Source: Acetobacter malorum (GTDB taxonomy: Bacteria; Pseudomonadota; Alphaproteobacteria; Acetobacterales; Acetobacteraceae). Taken from it: a DNA stretch of 64,000 nucleotides. The notes beneath the pieces are model-generated. The model was not told where the DNA came from, did no database searches, and saw only the letters and a program-made list of their open reading frames with translations. The number at the start of each line of letters is the position of its first letter. Position 1 is the stretch's first letter. The DNA lies in contig NZ_JOPG01000005.1 of assembly GCF_002153605.1 (NCBI RefSeq), forward strand, positions 1-64,000, in the 5' to 3' direction. Shown piece by piece: positions 41,274 through 50,863 of the stretch. The position numbers and the translations under genes were made by a program.

Positions 41274-42518
41274 ATGTCAGTCGAAATCAAGGTGCCGACA
41301 CTGGGTGAAAGCGTAACAACGGCTACGGTGGCCAAATGGCTGAAAAAAGCAGGCGATACCGTGGCGGCTGATGAGCCAATTGTTGAGCTTGAAACCGACA
41401 AGGTGAGCGTGGAAGTTCCGGCACCGCAGGCTGGTGTGCTGGGCTCGGAAGTGGCCAAGGTGGGGGATGAAGTGGAAGTCGGCGCTTTGCTGACCACGCT
41501 GGAACCCGGTGCCGCTGGCGCAGCGAAGCCCGCAGCCAAAGCTGCGCCGGCTGAAAAGAAGGCCGCCCCGCCTGCCTCCGCTCCGGCAGCACCCGCACCT
41601 GCACCCAAAGCGGCCCCGGCTTCTGCCCCCGCAGTGGATGCTGCTGCGGCTCTGCCTGCTGCCCGCAAGATGATGGCAGAAAACGGCCTGAGTGCAGATC
41701 AGCTTGGTTCCGGCACCGGCAAGGATGGACGGATTACCAAAGGCGATGTTCTGGGTTTCCTCTCCCAGCCGCCGGTAGCTCAGGCGCCTGCAACTCCCAA
41801 ACCGGCCCGCAATGATGACCCGCGTGAAGAACGCGTGAAGATGACGCGCCTGCGCCGCACCATTGCCCGCCGCCTGAAAGATGCGCAGAACACTGCTGCT
41901 ATTCTGACCACCTTTAACGAGGTTGACCTCTCCGAAGCTATGGCGATGCGGAAGGAATATCAGGACACGTTTGTGAAAAAGCATGGTGTGAAGCTGGGCT
42001 TTATGTCCATCTTCTCCCGCGCTGTGATTGCAGCCCTGAAAGAATTCCCGGCCATTAACGCTGAAATTGACGGCGATGACGTGATTTATCGTGACTTCGT
42101 CAATCTCGGTATTGCCGTGGGTGGCCCGAACGGGCTGGTGGTGCCGGTCATTAAAAACGCCGACAAGATGGGCTATGCCGAAATTGAAAAAACCATTGCC
42201 GGGTTTGGGAAAGCTGCGCGTGAAGGCACGCTGAAGATTGATGATCTGGCTGGTGGCACCTTCTCCATCACCAATGGCGGGATCTATGGTTCTCTGCTGT
42301 CCACCCCCATTCTGAATGCACCGCAGTCCGGTATTCTGGGCATGCACTCCATTCAGGAACGTCCGGTGGCAGTGAACGGCCAGGTGGTGATCCGCCCGAT
42401 GATGTACATCGCGCTGTCTTATGATCATCGCATTGTGGACGGGAAGGAGGCGGTCAGCTTCCTCGTCCGCATCAAGCAGAATGTGGAAGACCCGCGTCGT
42501 CTTCTGATTGACGTCTGA
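41274..42518 (+). CDS. sucB: dihydrolipoyl succinyltransferase (E2 of 2-oxoglutarate dehydrogenase)
   Basis: Core of the 2-oxoglutarate dehydrogenase complex; passes the succinyl group to CoA. 414 residues: lipoyl domain 1-77 with the lipoylated Lys43 in [11 protein letters not shown], an Ala/Pro linker (about 80-115), and a peripheral E1/E3-binding domain ([20 protein letters not shown], about 122-160). The catalytic domain from about 185 ends with the His in [15 protein letters not shown]. The start at 41274 follows directly on the family N-terminus. A strong terminator separates it from lpd. Confidence 0.95.
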   Translation: MSVEIKVPTLGESVTTATVAKWLKKAGDTVAADEPIVELETDKVSVEVPAPQAGVLGSEVAKVGDEVEVGALLTTLEPGAAGAAKPAAKAAPAEKKAAPPASAPAAPAPAPKAAPASAPAVDAAAALPAARKMMAENGLSADQLGSGTGKDGRITKGDVLGFLSQPPVAQAPATPKPARNDDPREERVKMTRLRRTIARRLKDAQNTAAILTTFNEVDLSEAMAMRKEYQDTFVKKHGVKLGFMSIFSRAVIAALKEFPAINAEIDGDDVIYRDFVNLGIAVGGPNGLVVPVIKNADKMGYAEIEKTIAGFGKAAREGTLKIDDLAGGTFSITNGGIYGSLLSTPILNAPQSGILGMHSIQERPVAVNGQVVIRPMMYIALSYDHRIVDGKEAVSFLVRIKQNVEDPRRLLIDV

Positions 42519-42528
42519 GACTGCTCAG

Positions 42529-42566
42529 GGCTGGCCGAACCATAGTCGGTCAGCCTTTTTCTTTTT
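42529..42566 (+). terminator. intrinsic terminator between sucB and lpd
   Basis: GGCTGGCCGA (42529-42538) pairs with TCGGTCAGCC (42546-42555) in a 10-bp stem with one G-U pair, followed by TTTTTCTTTTT. It begins 11 bases after the sucB stop and should end most sucAB transcripts, so lpd probably has its own promoter or depends on read-through. Confidence 0.85.
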
Positions 42567-42597
42567 CTGACCCCTGAATGCGAACGAGAGCAAAGCC

Positions 42598-44340
42598 ATG
42601 CCGATTGAAATCAAAGTTCCGTCCCTTGGAGAAAGTGTTACCACCGCCACCGTGGGGAAATGGCTGAAGCAGCCGGGTGATGCTGTGAAAACGGATGAAC
42701 CGGTTGTGGAGCTGGAAACGGACAAGGTGAGCGTGGAAGTCCCCGCTCCGGCGGATGGTCGGCTGGCTGCCCATGCGGTTGCAGAAGGGGATGAAGTCGC
42801 CGTGGGCGCCGTGCTGGCAACACTGGAGCAGGGGGCTGCCGGTGCGTCTGCCCCTGCCAAGGCAGCTCCGGCGGCAGCAAAAGCGGACAAGCCTGCCGCG
42901 CAGCCCGCAGCAGCAGCCAAACCCGCTGCGGCGCAGGCAGAAGCTCCTGCCGAGACAGATTACGATGTACTGGTGATTGGTGCTGGCCCCGGTGGCTATG
43001 TGTGCGCCATTCGCGCTGCGCAGCTTGGGTTTAAAGTGGCCTGCGTGGAAAAACGCGCCACACTGGGCGGCACGTGTCTGAATGTAGGCTGTATCCCCTC
43101 CAAGGCGCTGTTGCAGTCTTCTGAAAACTACCATGCAGCAGGCCATGATTTTGCAGCGCATGGTGTGGTGATTGACAGCGTGAAGCTGGATCTGGCTCGC
43201 ATGCAGGCCCGCAAGGCTGATATTGTTGGTGCGAACGTGAAGGGTGTTGAATACCTCTTCAAGAAAAACGGCATCACCTGGCTGAAAGGCCACGGCAAGG
43301 TTGAAGGCACAGGCCGCGTGACGGTGGATGGCAAGCCGGTTACGGCCAAGCACATCATCATCGCCAGCGGCAGTGACAGCGCCAATCTGCCGGGTATTGA
43401 AGTGGATGAAAAAACCATCGTTACCTCAACCGGTGCGCTGGAACTCTCCGAAGTGCCGAAACGTCTGGTGGTTATTGGCGGCGGCGTGATTGGTCTGGAA
43501 CTGGGCAGCGTCTGGCAGCGTCTGGGTGCTGAAGTCACGGTTATTGAATATCTGAACCGTCTGGTGCCGGGCACGGATAACGAGGTTGCCTCGCAGTTCC
43601 AGAAGCTGCTGGTCAAGCAGGGCTTCAAGCTCAAGCTGGGCCATAAGGTGACCAAAGCTGAAAAAACCAAAAAAGGCGTTGTGCTGACGGTTGAGCCTGC
43701 TGCCGGTGGCGCTGCTGAAACACTGGAAGCCGATATTGTCCTGCTGGCTGTAGGCCGCACCGCTGCCAGCAAAGGCATGGGGCTGGAAGAAGCCGGGATT
43801 GAGCTGGACAAGCGCGGTCGCGTGGTAACGGACGCCCACTTTGCCACCAACGTGCCGGGCATTTACGCCATTGGTGACGTGATTGCCGGACCGATGCTGG
43901 CGCACAAGGCTGAGGAAGAAGGTGTGGCGCTGGCCGAAATTCTGGCCGGGCAGGCTGGCCATGTGAATTACGATGCCATTCCGGGCGTGATTTACACCTG
44001 GCCGGAAGTGGCGTCCGTTGGCTTTACGGAAGAACAGCTCAAGGGAAAGGGCACCGCCTATAAAATCGGCAAGTTCCCCTTCATGGCCAATGGCCGTGCG
44101 CGGGCGCTGGGGATGACGGACGGATTCGTCAAAGTGCTGGCCTGCGAGAAAACGGATCGTGTTCTGGGCGTGCATATCATCGGCCCGTGTGCGGGTGAAC
44201 TGATTGCAGAAGCCACCATGGCCATTGAGTTTGGCGCATCCGCTGAGGATATTGGTCGTGTTTGCCATGCTCACCCCACTCTGAGTGAAGCCGTAAAAGA
44301 AGCAGCTCTGGGGGCAGATAATCGCTCCATCAATATTTGA
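42598..44340 (+). CDS. lpd: dihydrolipoyl dehydrogenase (E3) with N-terminal lipoyl domain
   Basis: FAD-dependent enzyme that reoxidises dihydrolipoyl groups with NAD+. 580 residues, about 110 longer than ordinary E3. Residues 1-77 are a complete lipoyl domain with Lys43 in [11 protein letters not shown], followed by an Ala/Pro/Lys linker (80-118). The E3 fold then starts with [15 protein letters not shown], the redox disulfide Cys160/Cys165 in [13 protein letters not shown], a second nucleotide site [16 protein letters not shown] and the catalytic His in [11 protein letters not shown]. The lipoyl domain closely resembles that of SucB, including a shared DNA stretch, suggesting duplication from or common origin with the E2 domain. 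Confidence 0.94.
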   Translation: MPIEIKVPSLGESVTTATVGKWLKQPGDAVKTDEPVVELETDKVSVEVPAPADGRLAAHAVAEGDEVAVGAVLATLEQGAAGASAPAKAAPAAAKADKPAAQPAAAAKPAAAQAEAPAETDYDVLVIGAGPGGYVCAIRAAQLGFKVACVEKRATLGGTCLNVGCIPSKALLQSSENYHAAGHDFAAHGVVIDSVKLDLARMQARKADIVGANVKGVEYLFKKNGITWLKGHGKVEGTGRVTVDGKPVTAKHIIIASGSDSANLPGIEVDEKTIVTSTGALELSEVPKRLVVIGGGVIGLELGSVWQRLGAEVTVIEYLNRLVPGTDNEVASQFQKLLVKQGFKLKLGHKVTKAEKTKKGVVLTVEPAAGGAAETLEADIVLLAVGRTAASKGMGLEEAGIELDKRGRVVTDAHFATNVPGIYAIGDVIAGPMLAHKAEEEGVALAEILAGQAGHVNYDAIPGVIYTWPEVASVGFTEEQLKGKGTAYKIGKFPFMANGRARALGMTDGFVKVLACEKTDRVLGVHIIGPCAGELIAEATMAIEFGASAEDIGRVCHAHPTLSEAVKEAALGADNRSINI

Positions 44341-44344
44341 CGAT

Positions 44345-44364
44345 TTCCTTCCTGCGGGAAGGAA
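44345..44364 (+). other. hairpin after lpd
   Basis: TTCCTTCC (44345-44352), loop TGCG, GGAAGGAA (44357-44364): a perfect 8-bp stem four bases after the lpd stop. It has no direct T-run (a CTCTTTT follows about ten bases later), so it is a weak terminator or 3'-protecting hairpin. Confidence 0.5.
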
Positions 44365-44405
44365 TGCCATAATCTCTTTTGATATTGAGGCAGGAGAGAC
44401 GTGGT

Positions 44406-45422
44406 ATGTCAGGAGCAAGGTGTCCGACACTTCTTTTAATAGCCGGCAGTTTGCTCCTTGTGCCGGGACTGGCGTACGCAGCGGGAACGGGTTCTTCCGA
44501 TCCCGCTGCGTCGCCTGGGCAGACAAGCGGTCAGCCCGCACAGGCTGATCAGGAAGGGGCACCATCCCCTACACTCACTCCGGCAGAGCCAGTGCTGAAG
44601 GAAGCACCGCCGCTGCCGGAGATTCCGGTTCTGAATGAAGAAGACGCGCGGGCAGAAGCCACGCGGCTGACCAGCGCGTTCCGGCATGAAGTGCCTGTGG
44701 CGCTCAAAGTCTCTTCCGCACAAAAAGTCGCATGGATTATGCTGGCGCAGGAACAGATCCAGCAGGCGTCTTTCCCGCTGGACCGCCCACAGGTGGTGCT
44801 GGTGGTGGACCGGAACCCCGCCGTGCAGCGCATGTGCCTGATGCTCGCTCTGCCGGGTCAGTCAGACTGGCAGGTGATTGGCAGCACCAAGGTCTCCACT
44901 GGCACAACCGGGCGGAAATTCTACTACATCACCCCCACCGGCGTGTTTAACAATACGGCGGATATTCTCGGCTACCGGGCTCTGGGCACCAAGAACGAGA
45001 ACGGCATTATGGGGAACGGCACCAAGGGGATGCGGGTGTGGGATTTCGGCTGGCAATGGGCCGAAAAAGGCTGGCTGCCTGTGCCGCGTGAAAAAGGGCA
45101 GATCCGGCTGGAAATGCACGCAACAGACCCGGTCTATCTGGAAAGCCGTCTGGGCCATGTGGCGTCCGAAGGCTGTATCCGTATCCCGTCATCGCTGAAC
45201 GTGTTTATCGACAAGCACGGGCTGATTGATGTGGAGGATGAGCAGATGGCGGTTATTGATGATCGCTTCCGCGCCCTGTTACGGCCAGACCGTGTTGCGT
45301 CCCCGCTGGCAGGTTCTGCCGTGATTGTGGTGGATAGCGCCAACCGGCCAGATCTGGCGCATGTGAATATCAGCGAGAACAAGACCGCCGCCACGCATCA
45401 CACGACGCAAACGCATAGTTAA
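44406..45422 (+). CDS. L,D-transpeptidase (YkuD family), exported
   Basis: Periplasmic enzyme of 338 residues. The signal peptide (CPTLLLIAGSLLLVPGLAYA) is followed by a Pro/Ala/Gln-rich linker to about residue 75, then the YkuD catalytic region. That region has LEMHATDPVYLESRLGHV and the active-site block ASEGCIRIPS, whose Cys is the nucleophile. It may form 3-3 peptidoglycan cross-links or attach lipoproteins to the wall. The ATG at 44406 has AGGAGAG eight bases upstream. It ends at a strong bidirectional terminator. Confidence 0.87.
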   Translation: MSGARCPTLLLIAGSLLLVPGLAYAAGTGSSDPAASPGQTSGQPAQADQEGAPSPTLTPAEPVLKEAPPLPEIPVLNEEDARAEATRLTSAFRHEVPVALKVSSAQKVAWIMLAQEQIQQASFPLDRPQVVLVVDRNPAVQRMCLMLALPGQSDWQVIGSTKVSTGTTGRKFYYITPTGVFNNTADILGYRALGTKNENGIMGNGTKGMRVWDFGWQWAEKGWLPVPREKGQIRLEMHATDPVYLESRLGHVASEGCIRIPSSLNVFIDKHGLIDVEDEQMAVIDDRFRALLRPDRVASPLAGSAVIVVDSANRPDLAHVNISENKTAATHHTTQTHS

Positions 45423-45457
45423 GAGCGGTAGGCTACAGGGCCTGTCCGGCCTCATAG

Positions 45458-45494
45458 AAAAAGGCGTGCGAGGTTTCCCCCGCACGCCTTTTTT
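45458..45494. terminator. bidirectional terminator between the L,D-transpeptidase and DUF3597 genes
   Basis: AAAAAGGCGTGCG (45458-45470), ten-base loop, then CGCACGCC and a run of six T. It serves the convergent genes on both sides. Confidence 0.9.
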
Positions 45495-45515
45495 GTGTCC
45501 GTCTGACTGTAAGAT

Positions 45516-45914
45516 TTACAGACCAGCAGGAACCTTGCCGCCGTTGGCAGCCAGTTTGGCGCGGACTTCTTTGATCAGCCACACGTTCATGCTGGCGGAA
45601 TCATTGGTGTCACCCGTGTAGCCCAGTTCTGCCGCCAGCTTCTTGCGGGCATCCAGAGAGCTGTCCAGACCCAGCAGCTTCAGCAGGTCAACAATGGACT
45701 CTTTCCAGTTAAGGTTCTGTCCGTTCTGGGCAGCCAGACCGGTCAGAACGGCATCAATGTCCACCGGAGCAGCCGGGGCAGCGGCAGCAGCAGCTTCCGG
45801 GGAAGCAGACGGTGCAGCAGCCTGCGTGGCCGGTGCGTCAGCCGGAGCGGCAGACGGCGTGGCAGCGTTGGCGTGGTGGAAAATGGTGGAGAGAATGGTG
45901 CCGAAAATGCTCAT
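45516..45914 (-). CDS. DUF3597 domain-containing protein
   Basis: 132-residue protein. The N-terminus is MSIFGTILSTIFHHA, then an Ala/Pro-rich low-complexity stretch (about 16-50), then a helical C-terminal domain (VDIDAVLTGLAAQNGQNLNW, SIVDLLKLLGLDSSLDARKKLAAELGY) typical of DUF3597 (PF12200). The function is unknown. It is a single gene with a terminator behind it and a 239-base gap to ahcY; that gap holds the ahcY 3' hairpin and presumably its own promoter. Confidence 0.85.
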   Translation of the reverse strand: MSIFGTILSTIFHHANAATPSAAPADAPATQAAAPSASPEAAAAAAPAAPVDIDAVLTGLAAQNGQNLNWKESIVDLLKLLGLDSSLDARKKLAAELGYTGDTNDSASMNVWLIKEVRAKLAANGGKVPAGL

Positions 45915-46106
45915 TCTAAAAGTCCTTTCGCAGCAGATAACGCTCAGCTGCTAACACGAAGGCGTGTTCGCATGCTGAATCATCTTCTTACAAACCATAC
46001 ACCAATAGGAATGGTTGCAAAGAAGTGTGATGAACGATTTGCATATCTGGGAAGCATTCCCTGCCTGCCAGATGGGCAGAGCAGGGTAATGCGGGGGAGG
46101 GAGGCA

Positions 46107-46135
46107 GCCGCCAGCCGGAAGGGCAGGGGCGGCTA
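46107..46135 (-). other. hairpin downstream of ahcY
   Basis: Arms AGCCGCC (46107-46113) and GGCGGCT (46129-46135) around a 15-base loop, beginning about 19 bases past the ahcY stop on the minus strand. It is not followed by a T-run, so termination is uncertain. Confidence 0.45.
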
Positions 46136-46153
46136 CTCTGCTCCGGGGTCGTC

Positions 46154-47443
46154 TTAGTAGCGGTATTCTTCGTGCTTGAACGGGCCGTTGACCGGCACGT
46201 CAATATAGTCAGCCTGCTTCTGAGACATTTTGCTCAGCTGCGCGCCAACCTTGGCAAGGTGCAGGAAGGCCACTTTCTCATCCAGCTTTTTGGGCAGGGT
46301 GTAGACTTTGGCTTCGTACTTGCCTTCCGGTGCTGTCCACAGTTCGATCTGCGCCAGCGTCTGGTTGGTGAAGGACGCAGACATCACGAAGGACGGGTGG
46401 CCCGTGGCGTTGCCCAGGTTCACCAGACGGCCTTCGGACAGGATGATCAGGCGCTTGCCATCGGGGAACACAACTTCGTCCACCTGCGGCTTGATGTTGT
46501 CCCACGTGAAGTTGCGCAGGGCACCGATCTGAATTTCAGAATCGAAGTGGCCGATGTTGCACACAATGGCGCGGTGCTTCATGGCGCGCATGTGGTCCAG
46601 GGTAATGACGTCCACGTTGCCGGTTGCGGTCACGAAGATGTCGCCACGGGGGGCGGCTTCTTCCATGGTCACAACTTCATAGCCTTCCATGGCGGCCTGC
46701 AGAGCGCAGATCGGGTCAACTTCCGTTACCAGCACGCGGCAACCGGCGTTGCGCAGGGAGGCAGCAGAGCCTTTGCCCACGTCACCATAACCAGCAACAA
46801 CGGCAACCTTACCGGCCATCATCACGTCCGTACCACGGCGGATGGCGTCAACAAGGCTCTCACGGCAGCCATACAGGTTGTCGAACTTGGACTTGGTAAC
46901 GCTGTCATTCACGTTGATGGCCGGAACCTTCAGCGTGCCTTTTTTCTGCATTTCCCACAGGCGATGCACACCCGTTGTGGTTTCTTCAGAAAGGCCCTTC
47001 ACGTTCTTCAGCAGTTCCGGGAACTTGTCGTGCATCATAACGGTGAGGTCACCGCCATCATCCAGAATCATGTTCGGGGTCCAGCCATCGGGGCCCTGAA
47101 TGGTCTGCTCAATGCACCAGTTAAATTCGTCTTCCGTCAGGCCTTTCCAGGCGAACACGGGGATACCGGCAGCAGCAATAGCCGCAGCAGCCTGATCCTG
47201 CGTGGAGAAAATGTTGCAGGAGGACCAGCGCACCGTGGCACCCAGAGCAACCAGCGTTTCAATCAGAACGGCGGTCTGGATGGTCATGTGCAGGCAGCCC
47301 GCAATGCGTGCGCCCTTCAGCGGCTGGCTGGCGCCGTATTCCTCGCGGAGCGCCATCAGGCCCGGCATTTCGCCTTCTGCGATGGAAATTTCCTTACGGC
47401 CCCACTCTGCGAGCGAGAGGTCCTTAACCTTGTAATCGGTCAT
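46154..47443 (-). CDS. ahcY: adenosylhomocysteinase
   Basis: NAD-dependent hydrolase that splits S-adenosylhomocysteine into adenosine and homocysteine, relieving product inhibition of methyltransferases. 429 residues. Family blocks: [45 protein letters not shown] with the substrate Lys, and the NAD site [15 protein letters not shown]. The C-terminus is [18 protein letters not shown], with the Lys that closes the NAD pocket. The leader (47444-47618) was checked for an SAH riboswitch; its core motifs are absent. Confidence 0.95.
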   Translation of the reverse strand: MTDYKVKDLSLAEWGRKEISIAEGEMPGLMALREEYGASQPLKGARIAGCLHMTIQTAVLIETLVALGATVRWSSCNIFSTQDQAAAAIAAAGIPVFAWKGLTEDEFNWCIEQTIQGPDGWTPNMILDDGGDLTVMMHDKFPELLKNVKGLSEETTTGVHRLWEMQKKGTLKVPAINVNDSVTKSKFDNLYGCRESLVDAIRRGTDVMMAGKVAVVAGYGDVGKGSAASLRNAGCRVLVTEVDPICALQAAMEGYEVVTMEEAAPRGDIFVTATGNVDVITLDHMRAMKHRAIVCNIGHFDSEIQIGALRNFTWDNIKPQVDEVVFPDGKRLIILSEGRLVNLGNATGHPSFVMSASFTNQTLAQIELWTAPEGKYEAKVYTLPKKLDEKVAFLHLAKVGAQLSKMSQKQADYIDVPVNGPFKHEEYRY

Positions 47444-47618
47444 GATTGTCCTGCTTCCTGATCAAAATCGAGGGTTTCTATACAGGGTGGGAGGCAGGCA
47501 GACCAGCCGTAACCCGCATCCTTGATGCGTAAACCTGTGGCATAGCTTGCAAGACGGCCTGTTTTCTGGTCTCCACAGAGCAGATTATTCCTCTGAATTT
47601 CGCTGGTCTGGCTCGCTT
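47444..47618. promoter_or_regulatory. divergent ahcY-plsC promoter region with a short dyad
   Basis: The 175-base gap between the two starts must contain both promoters. One 6-bp hairpin, CGCATC (47515-47520) / GATGCG (47524-47529), with a three-base loop, sits about 72 bases from the ahcY start. No known riboswitch core was recognised. Confidence 0.35.
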
Positions 47619-48359
47619 ATGGCTTTGCTTCGCTCCATCCTGTTCAATGTTATGGCCTTTGTGCTGACCCTGATCATGGGGGTTGGTGCGTTTCCCATTC
47701 GCTGGTTCGCCAAGCGGCTGGCGTTGCCGTACGCCAAGCTATGGACCCGGCTGGTGCTGATGCTGTTCCGCGATATCTGCGGGGTGGAAGTGCGGATTAC
47801 CGGCCTTGAGAATCTGGCCGCAGCTGGTAACGGCCCCATGCTGATTGCCTCCCAGCATCAGTCCGCCTTTGATACGCTGATCTGGATGTTGCTGGTGCCG
47901 TATCCGTCCTATGTGATGAAAGGCGAGTTGCGCCGTATTCCGTTGCTGGGGCCGATGTTGATTCTGGCGGGCATGATGCCAATTGAACGTGCTGCCGGGG
48001 CGAAAGCCATGCGGGTTCTGCTGCGGGAGACGGAAAAGGCCGTTAAGGCGGGCAAGCAGATTGTCATTTTCCCTGAAGGCACCCGCACGGCCCCCGGTGA
48101 GCATGTGGCGCTCAAACCCGGCATTGCCGCCATGGCAGCGCATGCCGGGCTTCCGGTTGTGCCGGTGGCAACCAATTCCGGCCTGTTCTGGGGGCGCAAC
48201 GCTTTCCTCAAGCGTTCCGGCGTGCTGCATGTCGCTATTGGTGCTCCTCTCGCGCCGATGAACCGGAAGTTGTTGCTGGGCGAGATTGAGAAAAGCTGGC
48301 GCGGGCTGGAGCAGGACTTTGCCGCGGAAGACCGGATTGTAGACGGCAGGGTCGTTTGA
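47619..48359 (+). CDS. plsC: 1-acyl-sn-glycerol-3-phosphate acyltransferase
   Basis: Makes phosphatidic acid from lysophosphatidic acid at the inner membrane. 246 residues. An N-terminal membrane helix (LFNVMAFVLTLIMGVGAFPI) precedes the acyltransferase domain with the HX4D motif SQHQSAFDT near residue 87 and the substrate-binding FPEGTRTAPG near residue 151. The ATG at 47619 begins directly before the membrane helix; an upstream in-frame start at 47547 is unnecessary. It works after PlsY (29.9 kb) in phospholipid synthesis. Confidence 0.92.
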   Translation: MALLRSILFNVMAFVLTLIMGVGAFPIRWFAKRLALPYAKLWTRLVLMLFRDICGVEVRITGLENLAAAGNGPMLIASQHQSAFDTLIWMLLVPYPSYVMKGELRRIPLLGPMLILAGMMPIERAAGAKAMRVLLRETEKAVKAGKQIVIFPEGTRTAPGEHVALKPGIAAMAAHAGLPVVPVATNSGLFWGRNAFLKRSGVLHVAIGAPLAPMNRKLLLGEIEKSWRGLEQDFAAEDRIVDGRVV

Positions 48360-48778
48360 GGCGGGGATAAGTCAGACTATCCTGTGGATAACTTTGTGGA
48401 TGCCAGAGGCGGTGTCTAGGAGGGGCTCAGGTAAAAGATCGTTTTTCCTGTGGGATTCCAGTAAAGCCCTCAGTGAATACTGGCAGAGAAACGAAAATGT
48501 TTTTTGTTGAAAATGGAGGAAATCCTTAAAATATAAGGGTTTTTCAAACTTTAAAGTTTTATGAAGGACTGTCTGAAAACTGTCATTTTTGGAACACATT
48601 TCAAATGCCCCGTGGCTCGGCAGGATGAAGGGAGAATGTGGACGAAATACAGTTTTTTCCAAAAATCAGTTTGGTCCAGGCGTGTCCGCAAGCGAAATTC
48701 AACACGCCTGTGCCTGCGTTTGAGCGGACATGAAAGTCTGGTAAGCTAATCCTGTTCTTCGCTCAGCCAGAGTTTTTC
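48360..48778. other. 419-bp AT-rich non-coding region with DnaA box and several palindromes
   Basis: No gene is supported here. It contains a perfect DnaA box TGTGGATAA (48383-48391) with a near match TGTGGATGC (48396-48404), an AT-rich stretch at about 48490-48600, and a weak dyad CCTTA/TAAGG (48524-48528 and 48534-48538). A perfect 14-bp palindrome AAACTTTAAAGTTT lies at 48546-48559, and a perfect 9-bp inverted repeat CAGGCGTGT/ACACGCCTG at 48677-48685 and 48702-48710. It is the longest clearly low-GC gap in the window. Confidence 0.55.
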
Positions 48779-49468
48779 ATGCCTCAGATGATGCCCGCAG
48801 CACCCCTTCCAGCATTTTTACTGCGCAATGCGCGCATGCTGCCAAACCGGGATGATATTTTACCGCTTCTGCCAAAAAATGCGGTGATTGCGGAAGTGGG
48901 GGTGATGACGGGCGATTTCTCTCAGAAAATCCTCGATATCTGCAAGCCCCGGCTGTTCTATGCGCTGGATATTTTCAATGTGCATGAACTGCCTGAAGTC
49001 TGGGGCCGCCCGTCTTCTGAAATGTTCGCTAACAAAACCCAGCAGGCGTTCTATGAATCTCGCTTTGCTGAAGAAATTGCGCAGGGGCGGGTCAAGGTTC
49101 TGGCGGGCGATAGCGGCGTGATGCTCGACCGGTTGCCCGACCATGGTGTGGACGTGATTTATCTGGACGCCGACCATAACTATCAGGCCGTCGTGCGGGA
49201 TCTGGAATTGTGTGAACGCAAGCTGAAACCCCATACCGGCCTGCTGATCCTTAATGATTACATCATGGCGGATGGCGGCGGCCCTTATGGCGTGATTCAG
49301 GCCGCCCATGAGTTCATGCTGCGTCACGGGTGGGAAATGGTCGTTTTTGCGCTTCAGGAATACATGTATTGCGACATCGTCTTGCGCAAACACCCGGCAA
49401 CCCGCCCCCGTCGCATTCTGCAAAGACTGGTGCAGAAGCTGGGTTATACCAAACTGGGGCGTTTCTGA
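48779..49468 (+). CDS. class I SAM-dependent methyltransferase
   Basis: 229-residue Rossmann-fold methyltransferase of the Methyltransf_24 type. Motif I is AVIAEVGVMTGDFSQKIL near residue 38. An acidic residue in LFYALDIFN near residue 63 should bind the SAM ribose, and GVDVIYLDADHNYQAVVRDL near residue 122 is the catalytic/metal-binding region. GLLILNDYIMADGGG follows. The substrate is unknown; relatives often modify sugars or antibiotics. It is preceded by the AT-rich gap and followed, after 61 bases, by the DUF2125-like gene. Confidence 0.82.
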   Translation: MPQMMPAAPLPAFLLRNARMLPNRDDILPLLPKNAVIAEVGVMTGDFSQKILDICKPRLFYALDIFNVHELPEVWGRPSSEMFANKTQQAFYESRFAEEIAQGRVKVLAGDSGVMLDRLPDHGVDVIYLDADHNYQAVVRDLELCERKLKPHTGLLILNDYIMADGGGPYGVIQAAHEFMLRHGWEMVVFALQEYMYCDIVLRKHPATRPRRILQRLVQKLGYTKLGRF

Positions 49469-49529
49469 GTGCGCTTGTTCCGGTCGTTATTTGCCTGTTC
49501 AGGTCTTTTTGTCTGGATGGGGATGTTTA

Positions 49530-50789
49530 GTGCGTAAATCTTTAGGACTGCTGGCCTGCGCCGGAGCGGGTGCGCTCGTGCTGGATAGTCTGCTGTGGTG
49601 GGGTGGCGTTCAGTTTCTGGAGCATCGACTTGCCAGTGCAGGCGGCGGTGCCAGTGCCAATGGCGGCGTGGCGCAGTCCACCGGCTGTCCGGTGGCGTTT
49701 CAGCACAAAGAACGGGGTGGCTGGCCATTTCGGGCGCAGGTGTCGCTGGAGGGTGTGCAGATAACGTGCGGAGCATCTGCTGGGCACACTGGTCTGTCTT
49801 ATGCTGTGCATCATGCCGTGCTGGATCTGGCCCCTTGGCATCCGCTGACGGTGCAGGGCACGCTGGACGGTGGGCAGGCGCTGGCTGTGCAGGCCGAACA
49901 AGATGCTCAGGGCGGCAAGATGCCGGGGTATCTGCTGCTCAAAACAGATGGCGCGCCCGTGCAAGTTTCACTGCCTTTGCGTGTAGCGGAGGCTGGCACT
50001 GTTCAGTTCCGCACAGATTTTTTGCATCTGGTGCCGCAGCGTGGTGCGGCTGAAGCACATCCGGTTACGGCACGGGGCGTAAGCGGGAAGCTGGTGTGGA
50101 ATAGTCACGCCGATGCGCAGGCCAGTGCTCTGGCTCTGTCTTTTGCTGCGCAACGCGCTGTGGTGGCTCCGTGGGCGGATGGCGTGGACGATGTGCAGGG
50201 CGCGGTGTCCATCCCCGGCCCAACCGCGAGGCTTGCAGCGCTGTGGTCGCAGGATAACAGCGCTTCCACTAAGTCATCGGCTTCGGATGCTGGAGCTCTT
50301 GGCGGGATAGAGGGCACAGACCCTGCGACGGGTTCGGTGCATCAGGAACCGGCTGGAGCGCCTGATCAGGGAGCGGGGGATACCCGGTCTTCCTCGGTTT
50401 CATTCCCTTCGCCGTCCGGCGTGTCACCCGGCTACGCGGACATTCTAATGCAGCATGTGGGCGGACGCTGGCGCGGTCTGGGGATTTCGTGGTCGGGTCG
50501 GCTGGTTATGGCCCCCGGAGGCGCGCCGCTGGGGGAAACATGGCTGACCCTGAGCAACTGGCGGCCTTTTCTGACGCGTTTGCAGCAGGACAAAACGCTT
50601 AGTCCTGCGCAAACAGTTCTTCTCACCAGACTGACAGATCAGCTTGAGCAGCACACCGGCGGTACAGAAGGGCCTTTAAGCGTGCCGTTGCAGGTGCGGG
50701 ACGGGGCCGTGCAACTTGCGGGTGTGCCGCTTCTGTCTGTGCTGGCAACGCTGCACGGTGTTTCGCTATCGGGTGCGGGAGCGCCCTGA
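49530..50789 (+). CDS. DUF2125-like exported/membrane-anchored protein
   Basis: 419-residue protein with one N-terminal membrane or signal segment (LGLLACAGAGALVLDSLLWW) and a long periplasmic region. GWPFRAQVSLEGVQI near residue 66 resembles the conserved start of DUF2125 proteins, which are common in alphaproteobacteria and have no known function. A Ser/Gly/Ala-rich, probably disordered stretch occurs near residues 240-300. The GTG at 49530 gives the membrane segment at the very N-terminus; the reading frame upstream runs through the methyltransferase gene and is not coding. It is convergent with gloB. Confidence 0.7.
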   Translation: MRKSLGLLACAGAGALVLDSLLWWGGVQFLEHRLASAGGGASANGGVAQSTGCPVAFQHKERGGWPFRAQVSLEGVQITCGASAGHTGLSYAVHHAVLDLAPWHPLTVQGTLDGGQALAVQAEQDAQGGKMPGYLLLKTDGAPVQVSLPLRVAEAGTVQFRTDFLHLVPQRGAAEAHPVTARGVSGKLVWNSHADAQASALALSFAAQRAVVAPWADGVDDVQGAVSIPGPTARLAALWSQDNSASTKSSASDAGALGGIEGTDPATGSVHQEPAGAPDQGAGDTRSSSVSFPSPSGVSPGYADILMQHVGGRWRGLGISWSGRLVMAPGGAPLGETWLTLSNWRPFLTRLQQDKTLSPAQTVLLTRLTDQLEQHTGGTEGPLSVPLQVRDGAVQLAGVPLLSVLATLHGVSLSGAGAP

Positions 50790-50863
50790 TTTAGCGTATG
50801 GTTGTGCACGCTGAGACCCCTACCATGTCAAGGTAGTGCTCGTTGCGTTTGTCATCCCCCCCC

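Noticed and set aside
47444..47618. Possible SAH or SAM riboswitch ahead of ahcY
   Set aside because: The conserved core sequences of these riboswitches are not present; only a short 6-bp hairpin is seen.
48372..48662. 96-codon minus-strand open frame in the AT-rich gap after plsC
   Set aside because: No ribosome-binding site, no recognisable family, and it runs across the DnaA box and palindromes; more likely non-coding.
50856..50863. Run of eight C between the convergent DUF2125-like and gloB genes as a phase-variation tract
   Set aside because: It lies in a convergent intergenic gap away from promoters and coding sequence, so slippage would have no evident effect.
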